Positions 46,244-54,925 are shown, counted from the first letter of the stretch. The stretch is DNA of 64,000 bases from Fretibacterium sp. OH1220_COT-178 (GCF_003860125.1 NZ_RQYL01000001.1:114857-178856), one strand, 5' to 3'. Notes: generated by a model from the sequence alone, not told the origin. Program-made: numbers and translations.

Positions 46244-47283
46244 GCGTCCTCGGACACGGAGGGAGCGGGGGCCTCGGAGACGGCGCCCACCCGCTCCCGG
46301 GAATCCTTGGCCCCCTTAGCCGCGGCCTTCCTGCGGCGTCCCGTCTCCGAGGCGGGCTCAGCCGCAACGCCCTTCTTGCGGGCGGACGGCCTTTTCGTGA
46401 CCTTCCCCAGCTTCTGGAACAATTTATCGAGGGTCGAATCGATCTGGCCTATCTGGGTGCGCCAGCGCGCGTCGTAGACCCCAAGACCGGTTTCCACGAT
46501 GCAGCTTCCCCGATCCACGTTCGTGTCCGCCTTCAGCTCCAGGTGACGCACGCCGCGGAGGACATCCTCGAACTCCTTATCGAGATTGTCCTGAAGAAGC
46601 CCGACATCCTCCGGAGAGGCGTAGATCACCACGCTGTTCTTGTCGCTGAGCCGAGACAAAACATCCGAGAGCACCTGCAGGACGGCATCCGGCTTCAGCT
46701 CGACCTCCCGTTTCAGCATGCGCCGCAGCATGTCGAACCAGAGCCGCAACATGCGGGGCTGATTTAGGGCGACCAGCTCCGCGAAATCCTCCTCCAGGCG
46801 AGCCGCGATGGATTCCAGGAAGGACACCAGCCCCCCCAGCTTCTTGAGATAAAGGGCCTCCACCTCGACCTTGGCGACGCGCAGCCCCTCGGCGTGACCG
46901 GCCTCTCGGCCCTCGGCCTCCCCCCGAAGACGCCCCTCCGCGCAGGCCTGTGCCTCCGCATCCCGAGTCCTCGCCTCCGCGGCCCGCTCTCTTTCCGCAC
47001 AATCGGCTCGGACGCGCTCTACCTCGGCCTCCAGAAAATTCCGCTCCCGGACCAGCTCCTCGGCTCGAGCCTCCGCATCGCGCAACCGATTGCGCAGATC
47101 TGCGAGCTGTTCCTGAAGTTCGTCCTCGCGCGACTTGACGGGCTCCTGAGGCGGGGACGGCTCATTCAAAGGCTGCTCCTCCTCACGAACGGGAGGAGGA
47201 GCAGCCTCGGGCTCCATTCCGATCTTGACGGCCTGGGGCAGCAAACGGACCGTTCGCAGGACCTTCTGGCGGACGCTAGACAA
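46240..47283 (-). CDS. fliH: Flagellar assembly protein FliH with long C-terminal tail
   Basis: Regulator of FliI and link to the C ring, 347 residues from TTG 47283 (AGGA at 8 bases), overlapping the end of fliG. Pro/Glu-rich N-terminus, a long Glu/Arg/Ala coiled coil (about residues 50-130) with GREAGHAEGLRVAKVEVEAL, and the conserved C-terminal domain (about 145-285: LELKADTNVDRGSCIVETGL). Beyond it is a further 60-residue Lys/Arg/Ala-rich tail (KRPSARKKGVAAEP, RRRKAAAKGAK) not usual for FliH. The longer frame up to 47436 lies in fliG. Confidence 0.88.
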   Translation of the reverse strand: MSSVRQKVLRTVRLLPQAVKIGMEPEAAPPPVREEEQPLNEPSPPQEPVKSREDELQEQLADLRNRLRDAEARAEELVRERNFLEAEVERVRADCAERERAAEARTRDAEAQACAEGRLRGEAEGREAGHAEGLRVAKVEVEALYLKKLGGLVSFLESIAARLEEDFAELVALNQPRMLRLWFDMLRRMLKREVELKPDAVLQVLSDVLSRLSDKNSVVIYASPEDVGLLQDNLDKEFEDVLRGVRHLELKADTNVDRGSCIVETGLGVYDARWRTQIGQIDSTLDKLFQKLGKVTKRPSARKKGVAAEPASETGRRRKAAAKGAKDSRERVGAVSEAPAPSVSEDA

Positions 47284-48289
47284 CGAGCTCGTCCTCTCCA
47301 CCGGTGGCGATGACGATCTCGCCCTGCTCCTCCAGCCCCCTGACGATGTTGACGACCTTCTGCTGGGACTCCTCGACATCCTTGACCCGGACCGGCCCCA
47401 TGTAGTCCATGTCCTCCTGGAGCATCTCCGCCGCACGCTTCGACATGTTCCGGAAAAATTTCGTCCGCAGCTCCTCGGTCGCTCCCTTGAGGGCGAGCCC
47501 CAGCTCCTTCATGTCGACCTCGCGCAGGACGCGCTGCAGGGAGCGATCGTCCAGACGGATGATATCCTCGAAGACGAAGAGCCGCTTCTTGATCTCCTCC
47601 GCCAACTCGGGGTCGTTCTCCTCCAGGTATTCCATAATGTTGCGTTCGGTGGTCCGATCGGCGCTGTTCACGATGGCGACCACCGCGTCGATACCGCCCG
47701 CCATCGTGAAATCCTGTCCCATGACCGTACTCAGCTTGCGCTCGAGCACCCGTTCCACCTCCCGCAGCACCTCGGGCGTAATACGATCCATCCGGGCGAC
47801 ACGCTTGGCGACCTCCGCCTGCATGACGGCGGGCAATCCGCTGAGGATCATGGCGGCCTGGGGAGCCTCGAGATACGACAGGATCAGGGCGATCGTCTGA
47901 GGATGCTCGCCCTGAATAAAGCTCAGCACCTGCTGAGGATCGGTGTGGCGCATAAAATCGAACGGACGGACCTGAAGGCTTGCCGTGATGCGGGCCAGAA
48001 GATTCTGGGCCCTCTCCGGCCCCAGCGCCCGTTCCAAGACGTCGCGCGCGTAGTCCACACCGCCCCGGGCCATGAACTCGCGGGCCATCAGCACTTCCTG
48101 GGCCTCCTTCAGAACGTCGAGCTTGAGCTCGGGCGTCACCTTGCGCAGGTTGGCCACCTCGAGCGTGATCAGCTCGATGGCGGTATCGTCCAATTTCTTA
48201 TAGACCTCCGCGGCGATGTCGTTTCCCAAGGCCACCATGAGGACTGCAATCTTTTCCCGGTTCGATATCGAACTGTTCGGTTTAGCCAT
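47276..48289 (-). CDS. fliG: Flagellar motor switch protein FliG
   Basis: C-ring protein that transmits stator torque and sets direction, 337 residues. N-domain REKIAVLMVALGNDIAAEVY, the middle EHPQTIALILSYLEAPQAA motif and the C-terminal torque helix FVFEDIIRLDDRSLQRVLRE with its charged residues are present. GGAG precedes ATG 48289 by about 8 bases. 3' end overlaps fliH by 8 bases. Confidence 0.97.
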   Translation of the reverse strand: MAKPNSSISNREKIAVLMVALGNDIAAEVYKKLDDTAIELITLEVANLRKVTPELKLDVLKEAQEVLMAREFMARGGVDYARDVLERALGPERAQNLLARITASLQVRPFDFMRHTDPQQVLSFIQGEHPQTIALILSYLEAPQAAMILSGLPAVMQAEVAKRVARMDRITPEVLREVERVLERKLSTVMGQDFTMAGGIDAVVAIVNSADRTTERNIMEYLEENDPELAEEIKKRLFVFEDIIRLDDRSLQRVLREVDMKELGLALKGATEELRTKFFRNMSKRAAEMLQEDMDYMGPVRVKDVEESQQKVVNIVRGLEEQGEIVIATGGEDELVV

Positions 48290-48315
48290 GAGCGGGCTCC
48301 TTTATCGAAACTGCG

Positions 48316-49881
48316 CTAATCGTCGGAGGAAAGCCACTCGTTGACGAGATTGGCCACTTCCCCGGGATTGTTTCTGGCATAGACCTTCAACTGTTCCTCC
48401 AGAACGGCCAGTTCGCCCTGAAACGCCAGAAGGTCGGGAGAGGTCAGCATCTCCTGAATCGTGGGAACGTGCTTGCCCTCCTCCAGCTCCGATACGACGG
48501 CCCTCTGCGCCCGGCGGCGCAGCCACCAGAAGACCGCAGCAGCGGCCAGAAGCAGCATCAAAAGCGCAATCACCGACCCGGTGATCACGCGCATCATCCG
48601 CTCCTGGCGCAGCTCCGCGACCAACGCATCGGCGAACGCCGTGGAGAATTTCATGGACTTCACGACCAGGCTGTCGCCCCGCGCCTCACTGTAGCCAATG
48701 GCGGAGGAGATGACCTCCCTCAGCTCGTTCAGCCCTGCCTCGTCGAGCTCCCCGTCCACCAGAACCGACGCCGTCAGGCGCCGAACTCCTCCGGGCGTAA
48801 CGACCTCGTCGCTCTTGCGCGTCGTAATTTCGTAGTTGGTCGTCGAGCTGGCCTTGTTGTACTCGCTGTTCACGTTCTGGGTGTTGATTGCGTAACCCGG
48901 AATGTTGGTCGTGGTGCCGGGGTTGGAGCCGATCGGCTGTCCCTGCCCGGTGTAGTTCTCCTCCTCGCGCTGGTTGCTTCGGGGAACCCCCTGCCCCGTC
49001 TCGGGATTGGGGGTGTATTCGACGAAGGAATGGGAGCGCTTGTCGAAATCGAGATCCACCTTGACCCGCACGACCACCTTGCCTGGCCCGAACACCTGTT
49101 CCAGCATCAGGCGGGCCTTGGACTCGAGCTCCCGCTCCCGCTGACGCTCCAGCTCCCTCTGTACCGAAGTCACGGCGCTCCGCCCGTCCGGGGGATAAAT
49201 GATCATCGAGTCCGCAATCATATCCGAAAGAATGTTCCCGCCCGTATCGACGACCGTGACATCCTCCGGCTGAAGCCCGTCCACGCTGTGGGACACCAGA
49301 TGAATGACGGACTTCACCTGGTTCGGCCCCAGGACGGAACCAGGACGCAGCCGCAGAAGGACCGAGGCCGTCGAGGGCTTCCGTTGTTCCAGAAACAGTC
49401 GCTGCTCCGGGATGACGACGCTGACCCTGGCGGAGTCGACGACATCCATCTGCGCGATGGTCCGCTCGAGTTCGCCCTCGATGGCCCTGATATAGGTGAT
49501 GCGCTGCTGAAATTCGCTGAGCCCCATCTTGGAGTCGTCGAAGAGCTCGAACCCCTTGCTGCCGCCCTTGGGCAGGCCCTCCTGAGCCAAGGTCAACCGC
49601 GTCTCGTAGACCAGTTCTCGTGGCATCAAAATGGCGCTGGCCGCAGGATCCAAGCGATACGGGATCTTGTTTTCCCTCAGATAGGACACGATCGCCGCCT
49701 GATCCTCGACCTCCAGCCCCGCAAAAAGGGGCTCATAAGAAGTTCGGCCAGCCAGAAATACAAGCATGAACATTGCGGCTATCACCAGAAAAGCCGCAAT
49801 GAATAAGGAGATGCGCTGCCACAGCTTCAAGGAGGCCCAAAACAACAAAAAGGCCGCGAACCAGCGTTTGAGGCTATCCAT
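48316..49881 (-). CDS. fliF: Flagellar MS-ring protein FliF
   Basis: MS-ring subunit, 521 residues. Membrane helix near residues 22-48 (ISLFIAAFLVIAAMFMLVFL), ring-building domains with LRENKIPYRL, RITYIRAIEGELERTIAQMD and ARVSVVIPEQRLF, second membrane helix near 432-452 (VIALLMLLLAAAAVFWWL), and a cytoplasmic tail ending EVANLVNEWLSSDD, the FliG-binding motif. AAGGAACG before ATG 49881. Confidence 0.97.
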   Translation of the reverse strand: MDSLKRWFAAFLLFWASLKLWQRISLFIAAFLVIAAMFMLVFLAGRTSYEPLFAGLEVEDQAAIVSYLRENKIPYRLDPAASAILMPRELVYETRLTLAQEGLPKGGSKGFELFDDSKMGLSEFQQRITYIRAIEGELERTIAQMDVVDSARVSVVIPEQRLFLEQRKPSTASVLLRLRPGSVLGPNQVKSVIHLVSHSVDGLQPEDVTVVDTGGNILSDMIADSMIIYPPDGRSAVTSVQRELERQRERELESKARLMLEQVFGPGKVVVRVKVDLDFDKRSHSFVEYTPNPETGQGVPRSNQREEENYTGQGQPIGSNPGTTTNIPGYAINTQNVNSEYNKASSTTNYEITTRKSDEVVTPGGVRRLTASVLVDGELDEAGLNELREVISSAIGYSEARGDSLVVKSMKFSTAFADALVAELRQERMMRVITGSVIALLMLLLAAAAVFWWLRRRAQRAVVSELEEGKHVPTIQEMLTSPDLLAFQGELAVLEEQLKVYARNNPGEVANLVNEWLSSDD

Positions 49882-49894
49882 CGTTCCTTAAAGC

Positions 49895-50224
49895 TCAGCC
49901 GGCAATTCTCGACAGGGCCTGGTAGGCATCCACAAACTTATTGCGCAGCTCCATCATGAGCTTGAGAGCGATCTCAGCCCGAGAGGAGGCCATGACGACC
50001 TCCGAAATATCCTCGACATCCCCCGTAGCGAGCCTGCGCATCTTGTCGTCAGCCTCCAACTGAAGGGCATTGACCTCCTTCATGGATGCGGAAAGCAGAT
50101 CTTCAAAAGAGACCCGGGGGGAAGCCGCCGTTTCAAGGCCTCTCTCCTCACCGGTACGAAAGTCCTTCGCCGACCTCGATGCCTCTTTCGCTTCCCGAGC
50201 AGCCAATCGCGTCATATCCAGCAT
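49895..50224 (-). CDS. fliE: Flagellar hook-basal body protein FliE
   Basis: Adaptor between MS ring and rod, 109 residues. The C-terminal half is diagnostic: SFEDLLSASMKEVNALQLEA, TGDVEDISEVVMASSRAEIAL and the final RNKFVDAYQALSRI. ATG 50224 has GGAG six bases upstream; TTG 50236 behind GGGAGG is an alternative, and the frame continues to 50365 without family resemblance. First gene of this operon; the usual preceding flgB and flgC are not here. Confidence 0.93.
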   Translation of the reverse strand: MLDMTRLAAREAKEASRSAKDFRTGEERGLETAASPRVSFEDLLSASMKEVNALQLEADDKMRRLATGDVEDISEVVMASSRAEIALKLMMELRNKFVDAYQALSRIAG

Positions 50225-50622
50225 CAAGCGCTCCAAAATAACGCCCTCCCAGTCAGAGATTTCAGCTCTGTCCTTACAACACAGCGGCGTCCACATCACG
50301 CCGTCCCACGTACGCCACGGCAAAAGAATCAAGCGAACCGCACAACGGGCAAGGACATCTGCCATTCGGCGGCATCATCCGGTCCGCTCGTCAGCACCCG
50401 TTTGTTGCAGTCGTGGGTCCGATTGATGTTTTATCAAACAAAAAACGTACTCTTCGCTGACCCATTCTCTGCAATGCACAAAGGCCGCCTCTCCCATTGA
50501 GGGCTTCCAACGGACGCAAGGCGTGAACCATCCAGAAACGTTCGTCCTCTGATTATACCGAGCTTTTTATAAGCATATCATGAAATGACCGTTGCGGGGA
50601 TACGAAAAATCTCAAATTGACC
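50225..50622 (-). promoter_or_regulatory. Upstream region of the flagellar operon with a consensus -10 box
   Basis: About 400 bases without a convincing gene. The minus strand has an exact TATAAT at 50557-50552 within CTCGGTATAATCAGAGG; no good -35 is seen at 16-18 bases. I found no sigma-28 or sigma-54 consensus. If used, it gives a leader of about 320 bases before fliE. Confidence 0.4.
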
Positions 50623-50817
50623 CTACAGGCTCGAAATTTTCCCCGACAATCGAATTTTTCGGCCACCGATGCCATAAGCCGCAATCTTGTCGCCGACTCT
50701 TAGGCCCGGAGAGACCCGGTCGTCGGAGTCCATGCACTCCACGTCATAAAATGCTATGATTTCGAGGGTGGATGCCCCAGGCACAGACGGGATTCTCCGA
50801 GCACCACGGGGGCGCAC
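50623..50817 (-). CDS. Possible small protein, 64 residues
   Basis: Frame from GTG 50817 (GGGGAT 9 bases upstream) to the stop at 50623. The last 50 residues look protein-like: LEIIAFYDVECMDSDDRV, then SPGLRVGDKIAAYGIGG and RKIRLSGKISSL, with alternating hydrophobic strands and a Gly turn, and the region does not overlap rqcH. No family recognised. It may equally be a remnant of a longer gene, because the frame stays open into rqcH. Confidence 0.25.
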   Translation of the reverse strand: MRPRGARRIPSVPGASTLEIIAFYDVECMDSDDRVSPGLRVGDKIAAYGIGGRKIRLSGKISSL

Positions 50818-50864
50818 CGCGAGTGAATCCCCGCTTTCGGCGGAAACTATATGGAGGCAAAACA

Positions 50865-50939
50865 GTGAACACACCACAATCTCGAAATGAAAATAAAAGA
50901 ACGATCGGGAAGCATTTCGATCATGGCCTTCGGGCCTGA
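50865..50939 (+). CDS. Short upstream ORF overlapping the rqcH start
   Basis: GTG at 50865 lies 7 bases after GGAGG, a better ribosome site than rqcH itself has. It encodes 24 residues (VNTPQSRNENKRTIGKHFDH then GLRA) and ends at TGA 50937-50939, about 15 bases past the rqcH ATG at 50923, in another frame. It could be a leader peptide coupling or controlling rqcH translation. No conservation evidence. Confidence 0.35.
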   Translation: MNTPQSRNENKRTIGKHFDHGLRA

Positions 50940-52587
50940 ATTCGTTCGCGGCCTTCGGGCCACGCTGAACGAGCGGCTTCCCTGGCGCGTGGCCAAGGTG
51001 GAGGGCGGGGACGATTGGGTGGCCCTGAAGGTATCGCATGACGACAGCTGGCTGCTGATCTCCTGGGGAACCGGGACTGGGGGATGCTGCATGGCTGACG
51101 GCAGGTCCATCCTTGCCCTGAGAAAGGGGGCTCCGGCCCGGACACCCCTTGCCGAGGCCCTCAGAAGCCGATTCGTCAAGGCCGACATTGTCGCCGTCCG
51201 CCAACTCAACCGCGACCGCGTGCTGGAGTTCGAGGTCCGCCGCCGGGTGGCGGCGGGCACGGAGGTGCGATACCGCCTGGTCCTCGAGGCGACGGAACCC
51301 CAGGGGAACCTCGTCCTGCTCGACTCAGCGCGCAGGATCGAGGAGCTTGCCCGTCACGCCGCCCCCGAACGGAACCCCTACCGAACGCTTCTCCCCGGGC
51401 ATTCCTATGCGCCTCCGCCGGAATTTTCGGGGACCGTACCGGAGGCCCTCGATTCGCTGGAGCCCGACGAGGTCATGAACATCGCCGGCCTCGGACGCCC
51501 CCTGTTGCGCCTGATTCGAGACCATTGGGAGGAGCGGTCCCCCGAGGCCTGGCTGTCCGCCGTCCGAGAGGCCGATTCCGATCTCCCTCTGCCCTGCCAG
51601 AGAACCGACAAGGGCTACCTGACGCGTTTTTCCGTCCCCTTCCCCGAGGCGGAACCCCTGGGATCCGATACCTTGGCCGCTGCCGAGCGGGGCGTCCTCT
51701 TCCCGCTGCTGGAGAGGGGGCGGGATCGACGGCTTCGTCAGCTGGACGCCCGCCTGAAACGGGCGGTCAAGGCAAGAGAACGCCACAAGGACGGACTGCT
51801 GAAGCAGCTGAAGGATTGCGCCGAGGCCGAGGTGCTGCGCCGAAAGGGCGAATTGCTCCTGGCGCACCTGGGGGCCGTGCCGGAGCGCGCGGAATCCGTC
51901 GTCCTGACGGACTGGGAGGGCTCGCGCCTCGAGATCGCACTGGACCCTCATCTCTCCCCCTCGCGAAACGCCGATCGCTATTTCAAAAAATATCGCAAGG
52001 CCAAAGGAGACCCCGAGGCGATCCGACAGGGCATCGCCGAGCTGGAGAGCGCCATGGAGGAGCTTGCCCAGCAGCGGGACCTCCTGGAGGCCATCGACGA
52101 CCCGGAGGGCTTTGAAGAGGCCATCCGGGACATTGAAGAATGGCTGAGCCCCGAAAAGGTGCACAAAATTCAAAAACGAAGCGGCAAAGGGAAAAACGCT
52201 CTCCCTCCTCACCTGAGCTTCGAGCGGGGAGGTCTGACCGTCCTTGTGGGCCTGTCGGCGCGCGGGAACCGCTTCGTCACGTTCAAGCAAGCCAAGAGTG
52301 ACGACCTCTGGCTCCACGCCCACGAGCTGCCGGGGGCTCACGTCGTCATTCGAGGGGCCAGGGGCCGGGAGGAACTGGAGACGGAGCACCGGGACGTCCT
52401 GGAGTTCGCAGCCGCCCTGGCTGCAGCGCACTCCAAGGGGAAACACGCCGGTTCCGTGCCGGTGGATTACACGGAACGCCGCTACGTCCGATCCGTCCCG
52501 GGAACGGTCGCATTGGTCACCTATACGAACCCTGGCACACTGAGGATCGAACCGGCAAATGAACAGAAGGCCTGGATATCGCAATGA
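50923..52587 (+). CDS. rqcH: Rqc2/RqcH homolog, NFACT family
   Basis: Ribosome-quality-control factor that binds stalled 50S subunits carrying peptidyl-tRNA and directs alanine tailing; older annotations call it fibronectin-binding protein. 554 residues from ATG 50923; ATG 50887 is in frame but lacks an SD and family fit. NFACT-N at the start with the functional Asp98-Arg99 pair in QLNRDRVLEF, central coiled coil (about 260-400), and NFACT-R at the C-terminus with KSDDLWLHAHELPGAHVVIR and KGKHAGSVPVDYTERRYVR. Divergent from the flagellar operon; downstream gene overlaps as ATGA. Confidence 0.92.
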   Translation: MAFGPEFVRGLRATLNERLPWRVAKVEGGDDWVALKVSHDDSWLLISWGTGTGGCCMADGRSILALRKGAPARTPLAEALRSRFVKADIVAVRQLNRDRVLEFEVRRRVAAGTEVRYRLVLEATEPQGNLVLLDSARRIEELARHAAPERNPYRTLLPGHSYAPPPEFSGTVPEALDSLEPDEVMNIAGLGRPLLRLIRDHWEERSPEAWLSAVREADSDLPLPCQRTDKGYLTRFSVPFPEAEPLGSDTLAAAERGVLFPLLERGRDRRLRQLDARLKRAVKARERHKDGLLKQLKDCAEAEVLRRKGELLLAHLGAVPERAESVVLTDWEGSRLEIALDPHLSPSRNADRYFKKYRKAKGDPEAIRQGIAELESAMEELAQQRDLLEAIDDPEGFEEAIRDIEEWLSPEKVHKIQKRSGKGKNALPPHLSFERGGLTVLVGLSARGNRFVTFKQAKSDDLWLHAHELPGAHVVIRGARGREELETEHRDVLEFAAALAAAHSKGKHAGSVPVDYTERRYVRSVPGTVALVTYTNPGTLRIEPANEQKAWISQ

Positions 52588-53087
52588 TCGTTGAGCTTGA
52601 ACACTACAGGCTCGATATCGATGTCGAAAGGACGAGGCAGTTTTATAAAACGGCTCCCTTGTTGAGCGCAACTTGCTCCTGCAGCGGCTGCCGCAACTAC
52701 GAGAAGGCAATAGACCTTCTGCCTCAGGCTGTCTTGTCGTTTTTCGAGAAATTGGGCATTGAAATGAAGAAAGTCCGAGAAGTATGTGTCCATTGCGCAA
52801 ACGCCGATGACACCATATTTTACGGTGGATTTTATCATCTCTGCGGAAAGCTGCTGGAGGGCGAAAGCGCGTGGATACCCATCAATGAAAATCTTTTTCG
52901 CTTTGACGAAGACAAATTGTTCCGCATCACAAACGATTTTGGCGTTTCATTTCAAAACGACTGCGACTTGCTGGAGAGCGACTTCCCCCTTCCTGCGATA
53001 CAGCTTGAAATTTCAGCGGATATGCCGTGGGTATTGTCAGAGAGAAACGATTATCCCCAAGACTCCTCACGAAGGAAACGGCAATAA
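52584..53087 (+). CDS. Conserved protein of unknown function with CSCSGC motif
   Basis: 167 residues, no signal or membrane segment. N-terminal LEHYRLDIDVERTRQFYK, then CSCSGCRNYEKAIDLLPQ with three closely spaced Cys (about residues 31-36), later VCVHCANADDTIFYGGFYHL with two more, and a C-terminal DLLESDFPLPAIQLEISADM. The Cys pairs could bind a metal. I recall similar uncharacterised proteins in gut Firmicutes, but cannot name a family. Base composition is visibly more AT-rich than its neighbours, suggesting recent acquisition, although its ATG overlaps the rqcH stop (ATGA). Confidence 0.75.
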   Translation: MIVELEHYRLDIDVERTRQFYKTAPLLSATCSCSGCRNYEKAIDLLPQAVLSFFEKLGIEMKKVREVCVHCANADDTIFYGGFYHLCGKLLEGESAWIPINENLFRFDEDKLFRITNDFGVSFQNDCDLLESDFPLPAIQLEISADMPWVLSERNDYPQDSSRRKRQ

Positions 53088-53502
53088 ACTCTTGGGACAA
53101 CGAAAATCCACGCCGTATAGCCCCCAGAGTCCACCAATCATGATGGGACCATGGAGAAGAGTTTTTATCGCATGACTCCCAAGGTCGTTTCAAGTCCTCG
53201 CGCCCATTCATATACGTTTTTTTGTACGATGGCCGATTTGATTCGGAGCTATTCCGGTCGATAGGGTCAGAGAAGAGAAAAGCTAAAACCCCGCTCGTGA
53301 GCGGGGTTTTGGATTGGGTCAGATTTCTACGGAAATAAAAATGGCGGAGACGTAGAGATTCGAAACTAAAATTAAACATACTTTTAGACTACCTTTTTCA
53401 AAACACATGCAAAGTCGTTATACGGAATATTATACGGTTCTTTTCCCCTAAAAATACAGTCTCGGCATTCTCGAACTGTATCCGCATTCAGGCTGATCTC
53501 TG
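53088..53502. other. AT-rich intergenic region
   Basis: 415 bases between the unknown gene and the TolC remnant. It holds a strong terminator (53285-53310) and otherwise only short overlapping frames on both strands without protein-like character. The composition differs from the GC-rich flanks, consistent with an insertion junction. Confidence 0.6.
53285..53310. terminator. Bidirectional intrinsic terminator
   Basis: AAAACCCCGCTC (53285-53296), two-base loop, GAGCGGGGTTTT (53299-53310): perfect stem ending in A4 on the left and T4 on the right. Would end the rqcH transcript and any leftward transcript through the TolC remnant's upstream neighbour adh is ended here on the other strand. Confidence 0.85.
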
Positions 53503-53754
53503 CTACCGTTTCAGAAAAAACAAATCCGGCGGCAAGTCTCCGCCCATCACGTAGACCAGGTGAGACCGAGCCGCGGCGGCATCGTAAACCGCATCGACGT
53601 ACTCGGTTCGGCTTCGGATCAGTGCCCGTTTCGCATCCAGGACATCGATGTTCGATCCCAATCGGGCCTCGTAACGGCGAAAGGCCATCCGATAATCCTC
53701 CCGTGCCGTCGTCACCTGTTTTTTCGCCAGCTCGAAAGATTTATCCGTTTTCAA
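53503..53754 (-). pseudogene. TolC-family outer membrane efflux protein, C-terminal remnant
   Basis: 83 residues matching only the last coiled-coil hairpin of TolC-like proteins: QVTTAREDYRMAFRRYEARL, GSNIDVLDAKRALIRSRTEY and YDAAAARSHLVYVMGG. The family is normally 420-500 residues, so more than four fifths is missing. The 5' side is replaced by the adh gene, whose stop overlaps the first codon. No SD of its own is obvious. Best read as the stump of a gene cut by insertion of the microcompartment island. Confidence 0.8.
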
Positions 53755-54896
53755 TAAGCTTCTTCATAAAGGCGAAGCACATCGTCCTTATCATATTTTC
53801 TGGGGTTGGGGCGTCCGATCGCCTCCTCCATCGCCCGCTCCGCCAAAAGCGAAAGGTCCTCCCGGCGTACTCCGAGCTCTTTCAGCCCCTTCGGGAGCCC
53901 CAACGTTCGATTGAGCTCGAAAAGCATCTTGAGTCCCGTCTCTGCATTATCGCGTTCGGTCCTCCAGGATCGTCCCACCCCCAAGGCAATGGCGATATCG
54001 GAGAATCTGCCGAGCGTCTCGAAGGCCAGGTTGAAGCGGCAGACCACCGGCAGCAGCAGCGCGTTGCAGAGCCCGTGGGGAAGGTTGTAATGGCCCCCCA
54101 AGGGATGGGACATGGCATGTACCAGCCCCAGCCCCGCGTTGTTGAAGGCTGTGCCCGCCAAAAAACTGGCACAGCACATTTTTTCTCGAGCAACCATGTC
54201 CGTACCGTCCTTGACCGCCGCAGGTAAGTTCTGCGCCACAAGCTGTATGGCCTTCCAGGCCTGGGCATCCGTAACAGGCGTAGCCTCCCGGGAGACATAA
54301 GCCTCCACGGCATGGGTCATGGCATCCATGCCTGTTGCGGCGGTGAGAGCCGGAGGCATTGACATCATCATCTCCGGGTCGTTGATGGAGACATCGGGAG
54401 TCAGACGTCGATCGACAAGGGTTAACTTACTGTGGTCGGCATCGGAAATTACGGCAAACCGAGTCACCTCGCTTCCAGACCCCGACGTCGTCGAGACCGC
54501 TATAAAGGGCGGAAGATCTTCATTTACCTTGTCCTCGCCTTCATACTGGGCAATTCTCCCTCCGTTGCTCACCAGCAGTCCGATACCCTTGGCGGCATCC
54601 AGAGCACTGCCGCCACCCACCGCAACCAACAAGTCGCAGCCGGACGCCCGGTAGAGCTCAACTCCTTTCTCGACGGCTTCTATCGTAGGGTTGGGCATGA
54701 CCTGACAAAAAAGGACGGTCTCGACTTGTGCATCTTTCAGAATGGAGGCGGCAAGCCCCGCCTGAGCTTCCCCTACCCCCCCGGACGAGGCGACCACAAA
54801 GGCCCGGCGGGCACGATACATGGCGGCCTCTCGACCCATTGTCTTGATGCAGCCACGCCCAATCAAGTTGACGGGAGGCACCATGTGGATCCTCAT
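53751..54896 (-). CDS. Iron-containing alcohol dehydrogenase (EutG/PduQ-like)
   Basis: 381-residue NAD(H)-dependent group III alcohol dehydrogenase, probably reducing acetaldehyde to ethanol so that NAD is recycled inside or near the microcompartment. VAVGGGSALDAAKGIGLLV is the cofactor Gly motif; VSTTSGSGSEVTRFAVI, ATGMDAMTHAVEAYVS and LGLVHAMSHPLGGHYNLPHG carry the metal-binding Asp and His residues. ATG 54896 follows AAGGAGG. It is divergent from eutS with a palindrome between them. EutG versus PduQ cannot be decided. Confidence 0.9.
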   Translation of the reverse strand: MRIHMVPPVNLIGRGCIKTMGREAAMYRARRAFVVASSGGVGEAQAGLAASILKDAQVETVLFCQVMPNPTIEAVEKGVELYRASGCDLLVAVGGGSALDAAKGIGLLVSNGGRIAQYEGEDKVNEDLPPFIAVSTTSGSGSEVTRFAVISDADHSKLTLVDRRLTPDVSINDPEMMMSMPPALTAATGMDAMTHAVEAYVSREATPVTDAQAWKAIQLVAQNLPAAVKDGTDMVAREKMCCASFLAGTAFNNAGLGLVHAMSHPLGGHYNLPHGLCNALLLPVVCRFNLAFETLGRFSDIAIALGVGRSWRTERDNAETGLKMLFELNRTLGLPKGLKELGVRREDLSLLAERAMEEAIGRPNPRKYDKDDVLRLYEEAY

Positions 54897-54925
54897 AAGT
54901 TTTTCCTCCTTGCCTTGCTCGCTTG

